In this document: in pieces, positions 1 to 9,538 of the stretch
Position numbering within the stretch: position 1 is the stretch's first letter
How the letters are laid out: each line of letters starts with the position of its first letter
NCBI RefSeq assembly: GCF_028689295.1
Contig: NZ_JAQTWL010000013.1
Location: forward strand, 33,790 to 97,789
From: Rhodoferax sp.
GTDB lineage: Bacteria > Pseudomonadota > Gammaproteobacteria > Burkholderiales > Burkholderiaceae_C
Reading direction: 5' to 3'
DNA length: 64,000 bases
Notes under the pieces: model-generated
Told to the model about the DNA's origin: nothing
The model's database searches: none
What the model saw: the letters and a program-made list of their open reading frames with translations, nothing else
Program-made: the position numbers and the translations under genes

Positions 1-134
1 TGGCTCAATCCGGATGCCGACAGGGCATTAATCAGATCCACGCGATCCTGTACAGAGTACAACTGTTTTTCAATCTGGAAGCCCTCGCGCGGGCCTTCCT
101 CATGAAAATGCACAAATTTTGGTAAGTCACTCAT
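1..134 (-). CDS. HMG-CoA lyase-like protein, N-terminal part (runs off the window)
   Basis: Only the first 44 residues lie in the window. They read MSDLPKFVHFHEEGPREG and onwards, which fits the first beta strand and first catalytic motif of the HMGL-like/DRE-TIM aldolase family. Classical HMG-CoA lyases have GPRDGLQ here, with the Asp helping to bind the divalent metal; this protein has GPREGFQ, so it belongs to a divergent branch and its substrate need not be HMG-CoA. The ATG at 134 is preceded by a strong GGAGAGG ribosome site, and its start overlaps the stop of the carboxylase alpha gene by four bases (ATGA). This means it is the third gene of the carboxylase operon. Family assignment is fairly sure; substrate is inference. 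Confidence 0.75.
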   Translation of the reverse strand, partial: MSDLPKFVHFHEEGPREGFQIEKQLYSVQDRVDLINALSASGLS

Positions 135-2134
135 GGCACCTCTCCGGTTACGGGTTGAATTTCGATCAGGGTTTGATTGCGCTCGACCACATCGCCAACC
201 CGACAGCCGACAGTTGTCACCACGCCATCCATGGAAGCGACTAAGGCCATCTCCATCTTCATGGATTCCTCGATAACAAGTACGTCTGATTTTCTAACTC
301 TGTCACCGACCTGAACACTTACTTTGAGGATCGTGCCCATCATCGGCGCGAGCAACTTCCCTTCGATTGACTGAGAACCGGCTTCGAGTTTGAGGAAAGG
401 GACAAGTTGCAACAAATGTCGACCGGAGGGAACATGCATGGTGATGACATCAGCGCGTCGGTCTATCTGGGCCACGATCACCCGCTGTCCGACGGCCGCC
501 ACGTAGCGCCCCCCCCCTTCAGCCTGCAGGATTTGAACCTTGACTGGTGTCCCATCGACCGACAGGTCCAGTAGGTTACGCTGGCCGTGCCCAAACCGCA
601 CCGGTAGGACCAGGTTACCTGAGGTCTTTAGTGACAGTACCGGTGGCCCCTCCGGCGCAGCCCCATCGTCGTAAGCCCACCAAGCCAGAGGCCCTCTGGA
701 CGACCAAAGCCCGAGGCCGTTGTCGCCGCTCCCATCCGCCCAGAGCAAGGCAGCAGCCAAGCCCACCTCTTCATGAGTCGGGCTCGTGGGCGTGATCAGA
801 GAATCGATCTCGCGATCAATGTAGCGGTTGTCTGCCGTTCCCGCCCGCACAGGCCCGGTTTCGAGCAAACGCAATAGAAAGGAAATGTTTGTTTCCACGC
901 CTGCGATCACGGTCTGTCGGAGGGCCATCAGGCTGCGCTCGATAGCCTCATCCCGATCGGCACCGCGGGAAATCAGCTTGGCGATCATCGCATCGTAATA
1001 TGGGCTGATGACCGAACCGCTCTCGACCGCGGTTTCCACCCGTGGCCCCTCGGGAAATTTGACGCAAGTCAATGTACCGGTTGACGGAGCAAAGCCTGCA
1101 CCAGGATCCTCCGCGTACACCCGTAGCTGTACGGCATGCCCCCTAGCGACCACATCCTCCTGTTTGACGGGGAGTTGTCCGTCCATAGCGATACGCAATT
1201 GGAGTTCCACCAAGTCGAGGCCTGTAATCTCCTCAGTCACCGTATGCTCAACCTGCAACCTGGGGTTGCACTCCAGGAAATGATGAACACCGTCCGCGAC
1301 CAGAAACTCCACCGTACCGAGGTTGGCATAGTGGACGGACTCCGCCAGGCGGACAGCGTCTCGGATGATTCGCTGCTTTAGCATTTCGTCGATACCGACG
1401 GCCGGAGCTTCTTCGACCACCTTTTGAAAGCGGCGCTGCAGCGAACACTCGCGCTCGAATAGATGGATCGCATTGCCGCGTCCGTCACCGGCGACCTGCA
1501 CCTCTATATGGCGCGCCGAGGCGATGAACTCCTCGACGATCAAATCAGCACGGCCAAATGAAGTGCGAGCTTCACGCATCGCCGATTGGATGTTTTCTGC
1601 CAACCCATCGAGTTCCCGGATAATGCGCACGCCACGTCCACCGCCACCTGCAGCAGCTTTTAACACCACGGGGAGCTTGAGTTCTGTCCGTATCAGCCGC
1701 TCGATCTCTGCCGGGTCGTCCGAACTACCCTCGCTACCACCGATGACCGGCACGCCGGCCACACGTGCTTCTTTCTTGGCGGCCCATTTGTCACCAAAAC
1801 GACGCAAGATATCGGCCGACGGCCCGATAAAAAGCAACCCTGCCCGGGACACTGCCTCGGCAAAGGCCGGATCCTCTGACAAGAAGCCGATCCCTGGATG
1901 AATAGCATCCGCCCCCACAGCGTGGGCAGCCGCCAACACCGCATCGATATTCAAGTAGCTCTGGGTAGACGGTGCCGGGCCGATCTCGATGGACTCTCCC
2001 ACCGTCCGCACATGGACGCTATTGCGGTCGGCGACCGAATGCACAGTGGCGGTCACGATACCCATTCGGCGGCAGGTGCGCTCGATGCGACAAACGATCT
2101 CGCCGCGATTGGCAATTAACAGTTTCTTGATCAC
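131..2134 (-). CDS. Biotin-dependent acyl-CoA carboxylase, alpha subunit (biotin carboxylase + biotin carrier)
   Basis: A 667-residue protein, the usual length for the alpha subunit of methylcrotonyl-, geranyl- or propionyl-CoA carboxylase. The N-terminus (KKLLIANRGEI) opens the biotin carboxylase domain. A glycine-rich ATP-grasp loop (AAAGGGGRGVRII) lies near residues 160-172, and RLQVEHTVTEE marks the active site. The C-terminal biotinyl domain carries ESMKMEM with the biotinylated Lys near residue 626. I chose the GTG at 2134 because GAGGAAG precedes it and the protein then begins directly at the conserved VIKKLLIANRG; the ATG at 2248 would lie inside the upstream gene. It uses ATP and bicarbonate to load biotin for the beta subunit encoded just upstream. 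The acyl-CoA substrate cannot be read from the sequence; a branched 2-enoyl-CoA is suggested by the lyase and hydratase neighbours. Confidence 0.9.
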   Translation of the reverse strand: MIKKLLIANRGEIVCRIERTCRRMGIVTATVHSVADRNSVHVRTVGESIEIGPAPSTQSYLNIDAVLAAAHAVGADAIHPGIGFLSEDPAFAEAVSRAGLLFIGPSADILRRFGDKWAAKKEARVAGVPVIGGSEGSSDDPAEIERLIRTELKLPVVLKAAAGGGGRGVRIIRELDGLAENIQSAMREARTSFGRADLIVEEFIASARHIEVQVAGDGRGNAIHLFERECSLQRRFQKVVEEAPAVGIDEMLKQRIIRDAVRLAESVHYANLGTVEFLVADGVHHFLECNPRLQVEHTVTEEITGLDLVELQLRIAMDGQLPVKQEDVVARGHAVQLRVYAEDPGAGFAPSTGTLTCVKFPEGPRVETAVESGSVISPYYDAMIAKLISRGADRDEAIERSLMALRQTVIAGVETNISFLLRLLETGPVRAGTADNRYIDREIDSLITPTSPTHEEVGLAAALLWADGSGDNGLGLWSSRGPLAWWAYDDGAAPEGPPVLSLKTSGNLVLPVRFGHGQRNLLDLSVDGTPVKVQILQAEGGGRYVAAVGQRVIVAQIDRRADVITMHVPSGRHLLQLVPFLKLEAGSQSIEGKLLAPMMGTILKVSVQVGDRVRKSDVLVIEESMKMEMALVASMDGVVTTVGCRVGDVVERNQTLIEIQPVTGEVP

Positions 2135-2141
2135 GTCTTCC

Positions 2142-3749
2142 TCACATTCTGAATACGCCGAAGCGTGTTTCACGCGCAGCTTGGCGGGCGGCAAGATCCA
2201 AGGCCAATCCAAGTACGGCCCTGGTCTCGACCGGATCGACAACATCATCTATCCAGAGATTGCTTGCAAAGTTATAGATGCTCTGAAAAGATTCGAACTG
2301 AGCCCGGATTGGTTCTTTGAACGCCTCCTCCTCTTCCGCGGACCAGGTAGCGCCTTCGCGCTCCCGCTTCTGCCGCTGCACCATTGCTAGTGTGATGGCC
2401 GCCTGTTCCGGCCCCATCAGCGCGGCCTTACCGTTGGGCCAACCCAGGGCCAGATCGGGCTCGAAGTGCCGACTGCACATGGCCAGGTGCCCCGCACCGT
2501 AGGACCCACCTATCACCACATTGAACTTGGGCACTTCGGCCGAAGACATAGCAGTGATCATCTTGGCACCCGCCTTCGCGATTCCACTTCGCTCGGCCGC
2601 AGTTCCCACCATGAAACCGGAGATGTCGGCCAAAAATACCAGCGGAATTTGCCTCTTACAACACAGGTCAATGAAGTGCGTCGCCTTCAGCGCACTTTCG
2701 GTAAACAGCACGCCGTTGTTGGCAATGATTCCAACCTCAAACCCATGAATGCGCGCGAAGCCACACAGAAGGGTATCCCCATAATCTCGCTTGAATTCAT
2801 CAAACCAACTGTCGTCGACCAAACGCGCGATGACCTCGCGGTTGTCCGTTGGCACTCGCGGATCTGCACTCACGATTCCGTACAGTTCTTGCGGGTCGTA
2901 GCGCGGAGGCACCACAGCGCTCGGTGGGCGAAGGTAGGTCGGGTAATCAGGCAAGGTTGACACTAGATTTCGGGCGATCGCGAGCGCATGGTTGTCGTTT
3001 TCGGCAAGGTAGTCCGTTACGCCGCTTTGCCGGGAATGCATGACGGCTCCCCCAAGCGTCTCCCGATCGACGGTTTCACCAGTGGCGGCAAATGTTATCT
3101 CTGGCCCACCCAGGAACATGTAGCCCTGATTTCTTACAATGATCGACTGGTCGCACAAAGACGGCACATAAGCGCCACCCGCGGTGCACGCGCCATGAAC
3201 AACCGCGATCTGAGCCAGACCTTGGGCCGACTGACGGACGATCTGATGGAACACCGTTCCATAACGCCCTTCAACCGGAAAGACCTCGTGCATTTCCGGC
3301 AGAAAGGCACCACCGGAATCCACCAGCGTTATCGTCGGCAGCCGGTACTGAAGCGCAACCTGCTGAGCTCGCACGTGCTTTTTCGACGTCATGCCATGGT
3401 AGGTTCCACCCTTCACAACCGAGTCATTGGCAATGATCATGCACGGTTTGCCGTTTATAACCCCAATACCCGTAATGATGCCAGCTCCGAGTGGCGCAGC
3501 GCCGGAAGCACCGCCTCCGGCCAGCATCGAAAGCTCAAGAAAAGGTGAGCCCAGATCGAGTAAAGCTCGCACGCGGTCCCGCGGCAGCAGCTTGCCGGAG
3601 CTGACATGCCGATCGCGCGACATCGGCGTACCACTTTCGACAGCCTCGCGTCGACGCAACCGTAACTCTTCGAGTAGCTCGCGATAGTGATTATCGTTTT
3701 GCCGAAAGACCTCTGACGAGCTCGACACCATCGAGTGAATAGTTCCCAT
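2142..3749 (-). CDS. Acyl-CoA carboxylase, beta (carboxyltransferase) subunit
   Basis: A 535-residue carboxyltransferase with two crotonase-like halves. The N half has GGGASGAAPLGAGIITGIG and VDSGGAFLPEMHEVFP; the C half has FLADISGFMVGT and GGSYGAGHLAMC. Length and layout match methylcrotonyl-CoA and geranyl-CoA carboxylase beta subunits (LiuB/AtuC type). The VDSGGA segment differs from the usual VDSGGANLP form, so substrate choice is open. The ATG at 3749 is preferred over the TTG at 3773 because AAAGGGA lies 8 bases upstream. It is the first gene of a carboxylase-beta, carboxylase-alpha, lyase operon, with only 7 bases between it and the alpha subunit. An ACCAACACGTCGGT palindrome lies about 90 bases upstream and probably controls the operon. 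Confidence 0.88.
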   Translation of the reverse strand: MGTIHSMVSSSSEVFRQNDNHYRELLEELRLRRREAVESGTPMSRDRHVSSGKLLPRDRVRALLDLGSPFLELSMLAGGGASGAAPLGAGIITGIGVINGKPCMIIANDSVVKGGTYHGMTSKKHVRAQQVALQYRLPTITLVDSGGAFLPEMHEVFPVEGRYGTVFHQIVRQSAQGLAQIAVVHGACTAGGAYVPSLCDQSIIVRNQGYMFLGGPEITFAATGETVDRETLGGAVMHSRQSGVTDYLAENDNHALAIARNLVSTLPDYPTYLRPPSAVVPPRYDPQELYGIVSADPRVPTDNREVIARLVDDSWFDEFKRDYGDTLLCGFARIHGFEVGIIANNGVLFTESALKATHFIDLCCKRQIPLVFLADISGFMVGTAAERSGIAKAGAKMITAMSSAEVPKFNVVIGGSYGAGHLAMCSRHFEPDLALGWPNGKAALMGPEQAAITLAMVQRQKREREGATWSAEEEEAFKEPIRAQFESFQSIYNFASNLWIDDVVDPVETRAVLGLALDLAARQAARETRFGVFRM

Positions 3750-3838
3750 ACTGCATGTCCCTTTCTCAGACAAATTGAACCTGAAAACCTCGTGAAAATT
3801 TCAACGAATCAGTCTGAATTTGACACAATAATATCACA

Positions 3839-3852
3839 ACCAACACGTCGGT
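3839..3852. promoter_or_regulatory. TetR-type operator palindrome upstream of the carboxylase operon
   Basis: ACCAACACGTCGGT matches the window-wide consensus ACCGACGCGTCGGT with two changes. It lies about 90 bases upstream of the carboxylase beta start, in the position expected for an operator. No clear -35/-10 pair could be placed next to it. Confidence 0.6.
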
Positions 3853-4399
3853 CTATTTATTTTTTTAACCACTCCAAAAATTTAGCCTTCTGATGTTTTG
3901 GTCTTGAAGATGTCAGAGTGAAGTGGAATTTTTAGACTATCGTGTCCACTGTAAAGAAGATCGACACATGCAACTCCTAACTCATAAATCGCAGAAGTTC
4001 AATTGCCCGTGGGTGGCCACAGTAACGCTCGCTACAGCAATGATTTCAATCACCAAATAGAAGCCGCCCGTCTTTAGCGATGTACCTTCATTTCAGCAAA
4101 TGCAATGGCTGCCTGTTAGAACCAAGACCACACTGAGTGACTCAGCCAATGAACACATAGCCCTACCGGAGAAGTCTCCGAGCGCTTTATGAGCGACTTC
4201 CAGGACCTCGAGGTCGAATATGTCGCAGCTTAAGAATTCATGGGGCCGAAGCAACAACTTGGCAACCTGTCGGAGAGAAATTGAGTAGCAGATGCCGTCT
4301 AGGCTAGTCCAATGCAGCAATCTCGGCATCGAAAGCCAATTGGGTAGTAGCAGGTGCTTTCAGGTCTCGAAAATTCGATGTTTTTTCGATGTTTTTTGC
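3853..4399. other. Intergenic stretch with no recognisable gene
   Basis: Between the divergent carboxylase operon and the enoyl-CoA hydratase gene. It is AT-richer than the flanking genes. The one minus-strand open frame of about 78 codons (4093-4329) has no clear ribosome site and no family I recognise. Confidence 0.4.
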
Positions 4400-4449
4400 T
4401 TGACAAGAAAAACTAATGCCGTTAATCTATTAACCGACTCAAACGTCGG
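4400..4449 (+). promoter_or_regulatory. Promoter with operator-like inverted repeat for the enoyl-CoA hydratase gene
   Basis: TTGACA at 4400-4405 and TAATCT at 4423-4428 are 17 bases apart. Immediately downstream, ACCGAC (4433-4438) and GTCGG (4445-4449) form an inverted repeat. The half sites match the regulon consensus, but the spacer is 6 bases instead of 2, so binding may be altered. The placement just after the -10 box repeats the geometry seen at the livM, livG and acyl-CoA dehydrogenase promoters. Confidence 0.6.
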
Positions 4450-4597
4450 CTAATGAAATTGTGCACGGAAAAGCATTGTTGCACCTCTCTTAAGTTGGAG
4501 GGATAGCATCGCAAGCCTAGTCTAAGCATTGCCAATGTCAAGGCGTTTGGTTCTTTAAATTTGATCCTATATCACTCCATTTTTTTACGAGGTAAAC

Positions 4598-5407
4598 ATG
4601 CAACCCAACTACGAACGCTACAAGAGCCTGACTTTCGATCGTCCTGCCCCTCGAGTGATTCGCATCACATTGACCTCACAGCTCAAGCTTGGCGTAATGG
4701 ACCCCACAATGCACCGCGAATTGTCCGAGGTTTGGCGCGACGTTGATGCCGACGATACGGTATCGGCGATCATCATTACTGGGCAGGGTAAAACGTTTTC
4801 GGCCGGCGGCGACCTCAAACATGAACTCAAGGTGGCAGTCGACTACGAGCTTCGCATGCAAGCAATGAAGGAGACGCGCGATCTCGTCTACAACATACTT
4901 CACTGCTCAAAACCGATTGTGAGCGGCATACGGGGTTGGGCGGTAGGCGCCGGGCTGGCGGCTGGTCTTCTGGCTGATATATCGGTCGCAGCCAAGGATG
5001 CCAATTTCATGGATGGACATACTAAGATTGGCGTCACGGCAGGCGACTGCGCCATGATCATCTGGCCTCTGTTAGTCAGCATGGCCAAGGCTAAATACTA
5101 TCTTATGTGTTGCGAGCGACTGACCGGTGAAGAAGCCGAGCGCATCGGCCTGGTTTCGATGGCTGTTCCTGACGAAGAAGTGGAGACCAAGGCGTTGGCC
5201 ATCGCTACGTCCTTGGCCAACGGTGCGCCGGCCGCAATCCGATGGACCAAATACTCGCTAAACAGTTGGATCAAGAACGCTGGCCCCATCTTCGACGCGA
5301 GCGTGGCTTATGAGTTTATTGGATTCGCCGGTCCCGAGGGGCTCGAAGGAATGAATGCGTTCTTGGAAAAGCGACCGACGCAATTCTCCGCACAAACCGT
5401 AATCTAA
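4598..5407 (+). CDS. Enoyl-CoA hydratase/isomerase family protein
   Basis: A 269-residue crotonase-fold protein. The oxyanion-hole segments [10 protein letters not shown] (near residue 65) and [11 protein letters not shown] (near residue 110) are present. Where canonical hydratases carry the first catalytic Glu, this protein has [12 protein letters not shown], a pattern seen in a branch of the family whose substrates are mostly unknown. It could be a hydratase, isomerase or hydrolase of a CoA thioester. The ATG at 4598 follows a GAGGT site. It is read in the same direction as the acyl-CoA synthetase 140 bases downstream, behind a promoter with an operator-like repeat. Confidence 0.85.
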   Translation: MQPNYERYKSLTFDRPAPRVIRITLTSQLKLGVMDPTMHRELSEVWRDVDADDTVSAIIITGQGKTFSAGGDLKHELKVAVDYELRMQAMKETRDLVYNILHCSKPIVSGIRGWAVGAGLAAGLLADISVAAKDANFMDGHTKIGVTAGDCAMIIWPLLVSMAKAKYYLMCCERLTGEEAERIGLVSMAVPDEEVETKALAIATSLANGAPAAIRWTKYSLNSWIKNAGPIFDASVAYEFIGFAGPEGLEGMNAFLEKRPTQFSAQTVI

Positions 5408-5547
5408 CTTGCGTGCACTACCCGGCGGGCACTTCGCAGAGGCCCGCCGGTGTTAAGTGTGTCCACGCTTCCCCTAACTAGACATTCGACCTGGGCTATC
5501 CAGACTTACGCCGTCACCCTGCGAATTTTCAAATCGAGGACAAATTC

Positions 5548-7515
5548 ATGACAAAATTTCGGAACGAAGACGTTTGGTTTCCCACCAAAGAACTCAGCCA
5601 AAGTTGCAACCTGACGGCATTGATAAATCGGATGGGGTTGGACGACTACGACGCCTTTCTCCGTGAAACCATAGAACACCCCGAGCGATACTGGCAAGAA
5701 ACGCTTCGCCACTTTGACATTACGTTTTCTCCCCCCGCTCGTGCCTTTGTCGATACACAGAACGGCCCGATGTGGGCGCGCTTCTTCCCAGGTGCTGGCT
5801 TCAACATTGCGGTGTCATGCCTACGCCCACCCACAGGAAAAGACGGGCACAGTCAACCTGCCATTCTTGCTGAAGATGAGCAAGGCCACTGCGAATCGCT
5901 CAGCTATGGAGAGCTCTCCGCGCGCACCCGTGCGCTTGCGTCCGGACTAGCTTCCATCGGCGTCGAAAAAGGTGATCGTGTTGGTTTGCTCTTTCCCAGC
6001 ACCTCCGAGGCCGTGGTCACCTTGTTAGCCGTCTGCTATCTTGGTGCTGTAGCGGTGCCCCTATACAGCGGCTTCGGCGCAGACGCCGTCGCTCGGCGGC
6101 TTTCAGACTGTGAGGCCAAGGTACTCATCGTGGCCCATGGTTTCGAACGCAAGGGACGATATGTACCCCTAGAAAAAATTGCGGTTGAAGCAGTCACCCA
6201 GCTACCTTCATGCCAACTTGTGGTCGCATACGATAGTGACGATCAACGGCCAGTTGCCAGTCACCACCGCTGGCAGGACTTGGCCAATTCGACAGTCACG
6301 CACGAGCCCGCAGCGACCTTAGCCGAAGATCCTTGCATGATTCTTTACACGTCGGGCACATCTGGCAAGCCTAAGGGCGCCATTCACCGTCATGGAGGAT
6401 TTCCCCTCAGGGTTGCTCAAGACACAGCGTTCATCTTTGATTTCAAGCAAGGTGAGCGGTATTTTTGGCCGAGTGATATGGGGTGGATGGTGGGTCCCTA
6501 CTCGACGTTTGCCTCACTGATTCTGAAGGGCGCGCTAGTCCTTTACAGTGGCGCTCCAGACGTACCCAACATCGGTCGATTGCGGGCAACAGCGATTCGC
6601 CAGGGTGTTACCCACTTTGGGACGACGCCAACGGCCATTCGCAGTATGGCCGTTGCTGAACAAGTAGTGCTCACCGGGCCGGCACCCAGTATTCGCGTAC
6701 TAATGACCGGTGGGGAGGTGATGGACGAGGACGCACACGCTTGGTTGTTCCACCGCTTTGGTGAGGGAAAGCTTCCGATTATCAATTACACCGGGGGAAC
6801 CGAATGTTCCGGCGCCATACTCACAAATGTTGTTTTGCGCCCGATTTACCCTTGCCGATTTAACAGCACTGCCCCAGGTGTCGATGCACAAGTGATCGAT
6901 GAAGGGGGGCATGCACTTATCGGTCAACCAGGGGAATTGGCAATTCGCAAACCGTTTAACGGAATGACAGCAGGCTTCTGGGGAGATCCCACACGATATG
7001 TTGAAACTTATTGGTCCAGTATCCCGGATACATGGGTCCATGGTGACTTGGCGCTCCAGGAAGAAGACGGTCAATTTCTGCTACTTGGTCGCTCCGACGA
7101 TGTCATGAAGATATCCGGGCGTAGAGTGGGGCCGTCCGAAATCGAGGGCATAGTAATCGATGGCCGCATCGTTTCTGATGCGGTCAGCTTTGGGGTGCCC
7201 AATTCCCAATCCGGCGAAGCGATGATCGTATTCGCAGTCCCAGGACCAGAGGCCGGTCAAGACCCGGAGGACCGGATCGAGCAATACGTCAGCGACGTGA
7301 TCCGAAAAAAGATGGGGACTTCCTACCGCCCTCAAGCGGTTGTTACTCTGCAGGCACTGATAAAGACCCGGAATGGAAAACTGGTTCGTAGACTTGCCAG
7401 ACAAGCCTGGCTTGGACAGCCGCCGGGTGATCTTAGTGCCGTTGAAGATCCAACTGTATTCGATCAAATGGCCGCAATTTGCGCCCAGAAACGCGCTCAA
7501 GCACTGTCATCGTGA
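5548..7515 (+). CDS. AMP-forming acyl-CoA synthetase (acetyl-/acetoacetyl-CoA synthetase-like)
   Basis: A 655-residue ANL-superfamily ligase that makes acyl-CoA from a carboxylic acid, ATP and CoA through an acyl-adenylate. The P-loop motif YTSGTSGKPKG lies near residues 265-277. NYTGGTECSG is the A5-type motif, GRSDDVMKISGRRVGPSEIE (near residue 514) the hinge, and KTRNGKLVRR (near residue 606) carries the adenylation Lys. The N-terminal extension of about 90 residues before the core is the layout of acetyl-CoA synthetase-like enzymes. The start is supported by GAGGA upstream. Being next to a crotonase gene suggests activation of the imported acid. The substrate is not readable. Confidence 0.88.
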   Translation: MTKFRNEDVWFPTKELSQSCNLTALINRMGLDDYDAFLRETIEHPERYWQETLRHFDITFSPPARAFVDTQNGPMWARFFPGAGFNIAVSCLRPPTGKDGHSQPAILAEDEQGHCESLSYGELSARTRALASGLASIGVEKGDRVGLLFPSTSEAVVTLLAVCYLGAVAVPLYSGFGADAVARRLSDCEAKVLIVAHGFERKGRYVPLEKIAVEAVTQLPSCQLVVAYDSDDQRPVASHHRWQDLANSTVTHEPAATLAEDPCMILYTSGTSGKPKGAIHRHGGFPLRVAQDTAFIFDFKQGERYFWPSDMGWMVGPYSTFASLILKGALVLYSGAPDVPNIGRLRATAIRQGVTHFGTTPTAIRSMAVAEQVVLTGPAPSIRVLMTGGEVMDEDAHAWLFHRFGEGKLPIINYTGGTECSGAILTNVVLRPIYPCRFNSTAPGVDAQVIDEGGHALIGQPGELAIRKPFNGMTAGFWGDPTRYVETYWSSIPDTWVHGDLALQEEDGQFLLLGRSDDVMKISGRRVGPSEIEGIVIDGRIVSDAVSFGVPNSQSGEAMIVFAVPGPEAGQDPEDRIEQYVSDVIRKKMGTSYRPQAVVTLQALIKTRNGKLVRRLARQAWLGQPPGDLSAVEDPTVFDQMAAICAQKRAQALSS

Positions 7516-7599
7516 AAAAGCAACTTGTTTTCTGTGAATTTCCTGAATATGGTTTTGGTCTATTGTGAATACACGGCCTCAAGGCTTCTTGGACAGGTA

Positions 7600-8370
7600 G
7601 ATTTTTTGCGGTCATCCCCTCTTCGTCTTGTTAGTCCAAGTTGGCCGTGACCAGTCGTAGGCAACTGGCGGTTTTGAAACAAAGGGGCCACGCGCATTCT
7701 TCGCTTGATCTCTTTGTTCAACCGCTGCAAACCGTTGCTTGTACGCATGCGCACACGGTGTTCTGGCGGCAATCTAAACACCGTAAAACCCTCGGCCAGA
7801 TTCGTCTCGGCCAAGGCCGCCAGCTTGGGATACGACCTAGGCCAGCCCTAGATGACCAAGTCCAGTAGCTGGGTTGCTTAGTTCGTATCCGGTGCATTGA
7901 AAATCGATAGGATCGTGCGCGACACCGGCACTCGGCTGTGGCAGCTTGGTGACATAACTCTGTGCTTTGTGCTGCATATGGAACTGGCAGTGCTGCTGGG
8001 CACGCCAGAATAAATGACGTTGCGCGTAAACTTGAATCCGGTTTGATCGTCGCTGGCAATGAACTTGACCGCGCGCAGGCCGCGCTGAATCACGCCGTCC
8101 AGAAACGCTCGTCAGTGCAGATCGGCCTCGGACAACGCGACCGACACGCCATGTACCCGGTGACCGCTGGCGGTGACGTCCACGGTGACCAACACCGCGC
8201 AGTCCACCGCTTGGCCGGCTTCGCGCGCACGCTCGCAGCGCACATCCAGCAGGAAGTAGGGTGTATCCTCCAGCGAACGATTACGCCAAGCGGCAAGGAC
8301 CACTTCGACCTTTTGCACGCAACGGCTGATCTGGGTCGATTAGAAGCTATGTTTGCCGCACACTTACGTA
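7600..8370 (-). pseudogene. Broken IS256-family transposase (C-terminal part)
   Basis: Minus-strand frames contain recognisable IS256-family pieces in order but in different frames: SLEDTPYFLLDVRCERAREA, then VTASGHRVHGVSVALSEADL, then GLRAVKFIASDD, and finally RMRTSNGLQRLNKEIKRRMR near the C-terminus. Stop codons and frameshifts separate them and no N-terminal part is present. This piece fills the 1-kb space between the acyl-CoA synthetase and the universal stress gene, and no intact gene is seen there. Confidence 0.8.
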
Positions 8371-8566
8371 CATCCGTCACCAAGAGAAATAAGACGAATG
8401 ATTAAAAACTCTTGGCTGTGGAGATAAACAGCTACTGTTTCGATGGCAAAGGTTGTGCCACGTTAGCGACCCCTTTATGCCACTTTGAGCAGCTCACAAT
8501 TCGAATGCCTCCGGCTTTTCCGGAGGATGGTTATTTAATAATACCCGTTAGCACTGTACCGATTTG

Positions 8567-8962
8567 TTATTCACCGGCCTTGACCGCCAGCACAGGGCAG
8601 GAAACGGAAAGAAGGAGATCCTGGGCAACACTGCCCATGATCAGTTTGCCAACTGGAGAGCGTTTTCTCAAGCCAATGATGAGCACGGACACCTTCAGCG
8701 AATCTATCAACGATTCGATTTCTTCAACAGCGTTTTTCCCCCGAACCAGCTGTTTAAAATCCGCACTTAGACCAGAATTCTTTAGGATGGCTTCGACACG
8801 TTCAGCGTCCACAGCGTCAACCGCCGACGGATCGGTCTTGCCACCGCCTGGCGAGGCGTTGACCACGACCAGATGTTCATTCCGGCGCTTCGCAATTTCG
8901 ATGCCTTTTTCCAAAGCCGCTTCTCCCTCGGGGCGCGGCACATAGGCGACAAGGATTGTCAT
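8567..8962 (-). CDS. Universal stress protein family (UspA-like)
   Basis: A single-domain, 131-residue protein opening with MTILVAYVPRPEGEAALEKG and ending in GSVAQDLLLSVSCPVLAVKAG, the typical first strand and last strand of the UspA fold. The nucleotide loop reads GLRKRSPVGKLIMGS. It keeps the outer glycines of the G-2x-G-9x-G(S/T) pattern but has Lys at the middle glycine, so ATP binding is uncertain. AAGGAAA lies before the start. It overlaps the stop of the DUF2889 gene by four bases, so it is the last gene of the long minus-strand catabolic operon. The role in acid catabolism is unknown. Confidence 0.85.
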   Translation of the reverse strand: MTILVAYVPRPEGEAALEKGIEIAKRRNEHLVVVNASPGGGKTDPSAVDAVDAERVEAILKNSGLSADFKQLVRGKNAVEEIESLIDSLKVSVLIIGLRKRSPVGKLIMGSVAQDLLLSVSCPVLAVKAGE

Positions 8963-9510
8963 GGGTTATTTCCTTTATTTAAACTATAAAAAATTGGGTA
9001 GTCACGTTTAACCAGATCGCCATTGAAATCCCAAGCAATACATTTACCCAAATGCGCTGGCGGATGATTGAAAACGCTCTTTGCCAAGTCTTGCGAGAGG
9101 GTCTGAAAAGCCACAGTTGCCATGTTGAATAATAGCTCTCTCAAATGCGCGCAACCTTGAATTCCCACCAGGTTTCGCTCAATTGCCTGACGCCATCCCC
9201 TTCCCATAGTGCAGCCGATCATCGACTGCATAGGAGCTTGGGCCTGTGGACATACAGCGTGCGGCGAACCGTCCATCGCCACTGCAATCTCGTGCACCAC
9301 AAAAGCATCGTCAATCGTCACCCTGATCGTCATGTCGTGGATGGGTTGTCCGGGCAACCAGGCTCCTTCGCCCGGGATGTCGAAAACTTTGGTTTTTGTG
9401 TCGAGAAGCTGACCTTCAATGTCCCAAAGTCGATCTTCGCGCTGGTAACCCCGGAAAACGACGTTTCGGGTGTGTCGTTGAACCCTTGGTTGCGGTGCGG
9501 GTAGTGGCAT
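8959..9510 (-). CDS. DUF2889 family protein
   Basis: A 183-residue soluble protein starting MPLPAPQPRVQRHTRNVVFRGY. It resembles DUF2889 proteins: a short RxxHTR start, a DGxWDIEGxLxDxK segment, PGxPIHDMxIRxTID, and a late GCxHLREL motif with Cys and His. A paralogue lies at 26190-26777 next to the racemase-type gene. The family has no function known to me; the conserved Cys/His and Asp residues suggest ligand or metal binding, which is inference. I placed the start at 9510 because the conserved region begins there, although no strong ribosome site is visible. The gene follows ETF-QO by 28 bases. Confidence 0.75.
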   Translation of the reverse strand: MPLPAPQPRVQRHTRNVVFRGYQREDRLWDIEGQLLDTKTKVFDIPGEGAWLPGQPIHDMTIRVTIDDAFVVHEIAVAMDGSPHAVCPQAQAPMQSMIGCTMGRGWRQAIERNLVGIQGCAHLRELLFNMATVAFQTLSQDLAKSVFNHPPAHLGKCIAWDFNGDLVKRDYPIFYSLNKGNNP

Positions 9511-9538
9511 ATAAATTTTTTCAAATAGATGACAGCGC

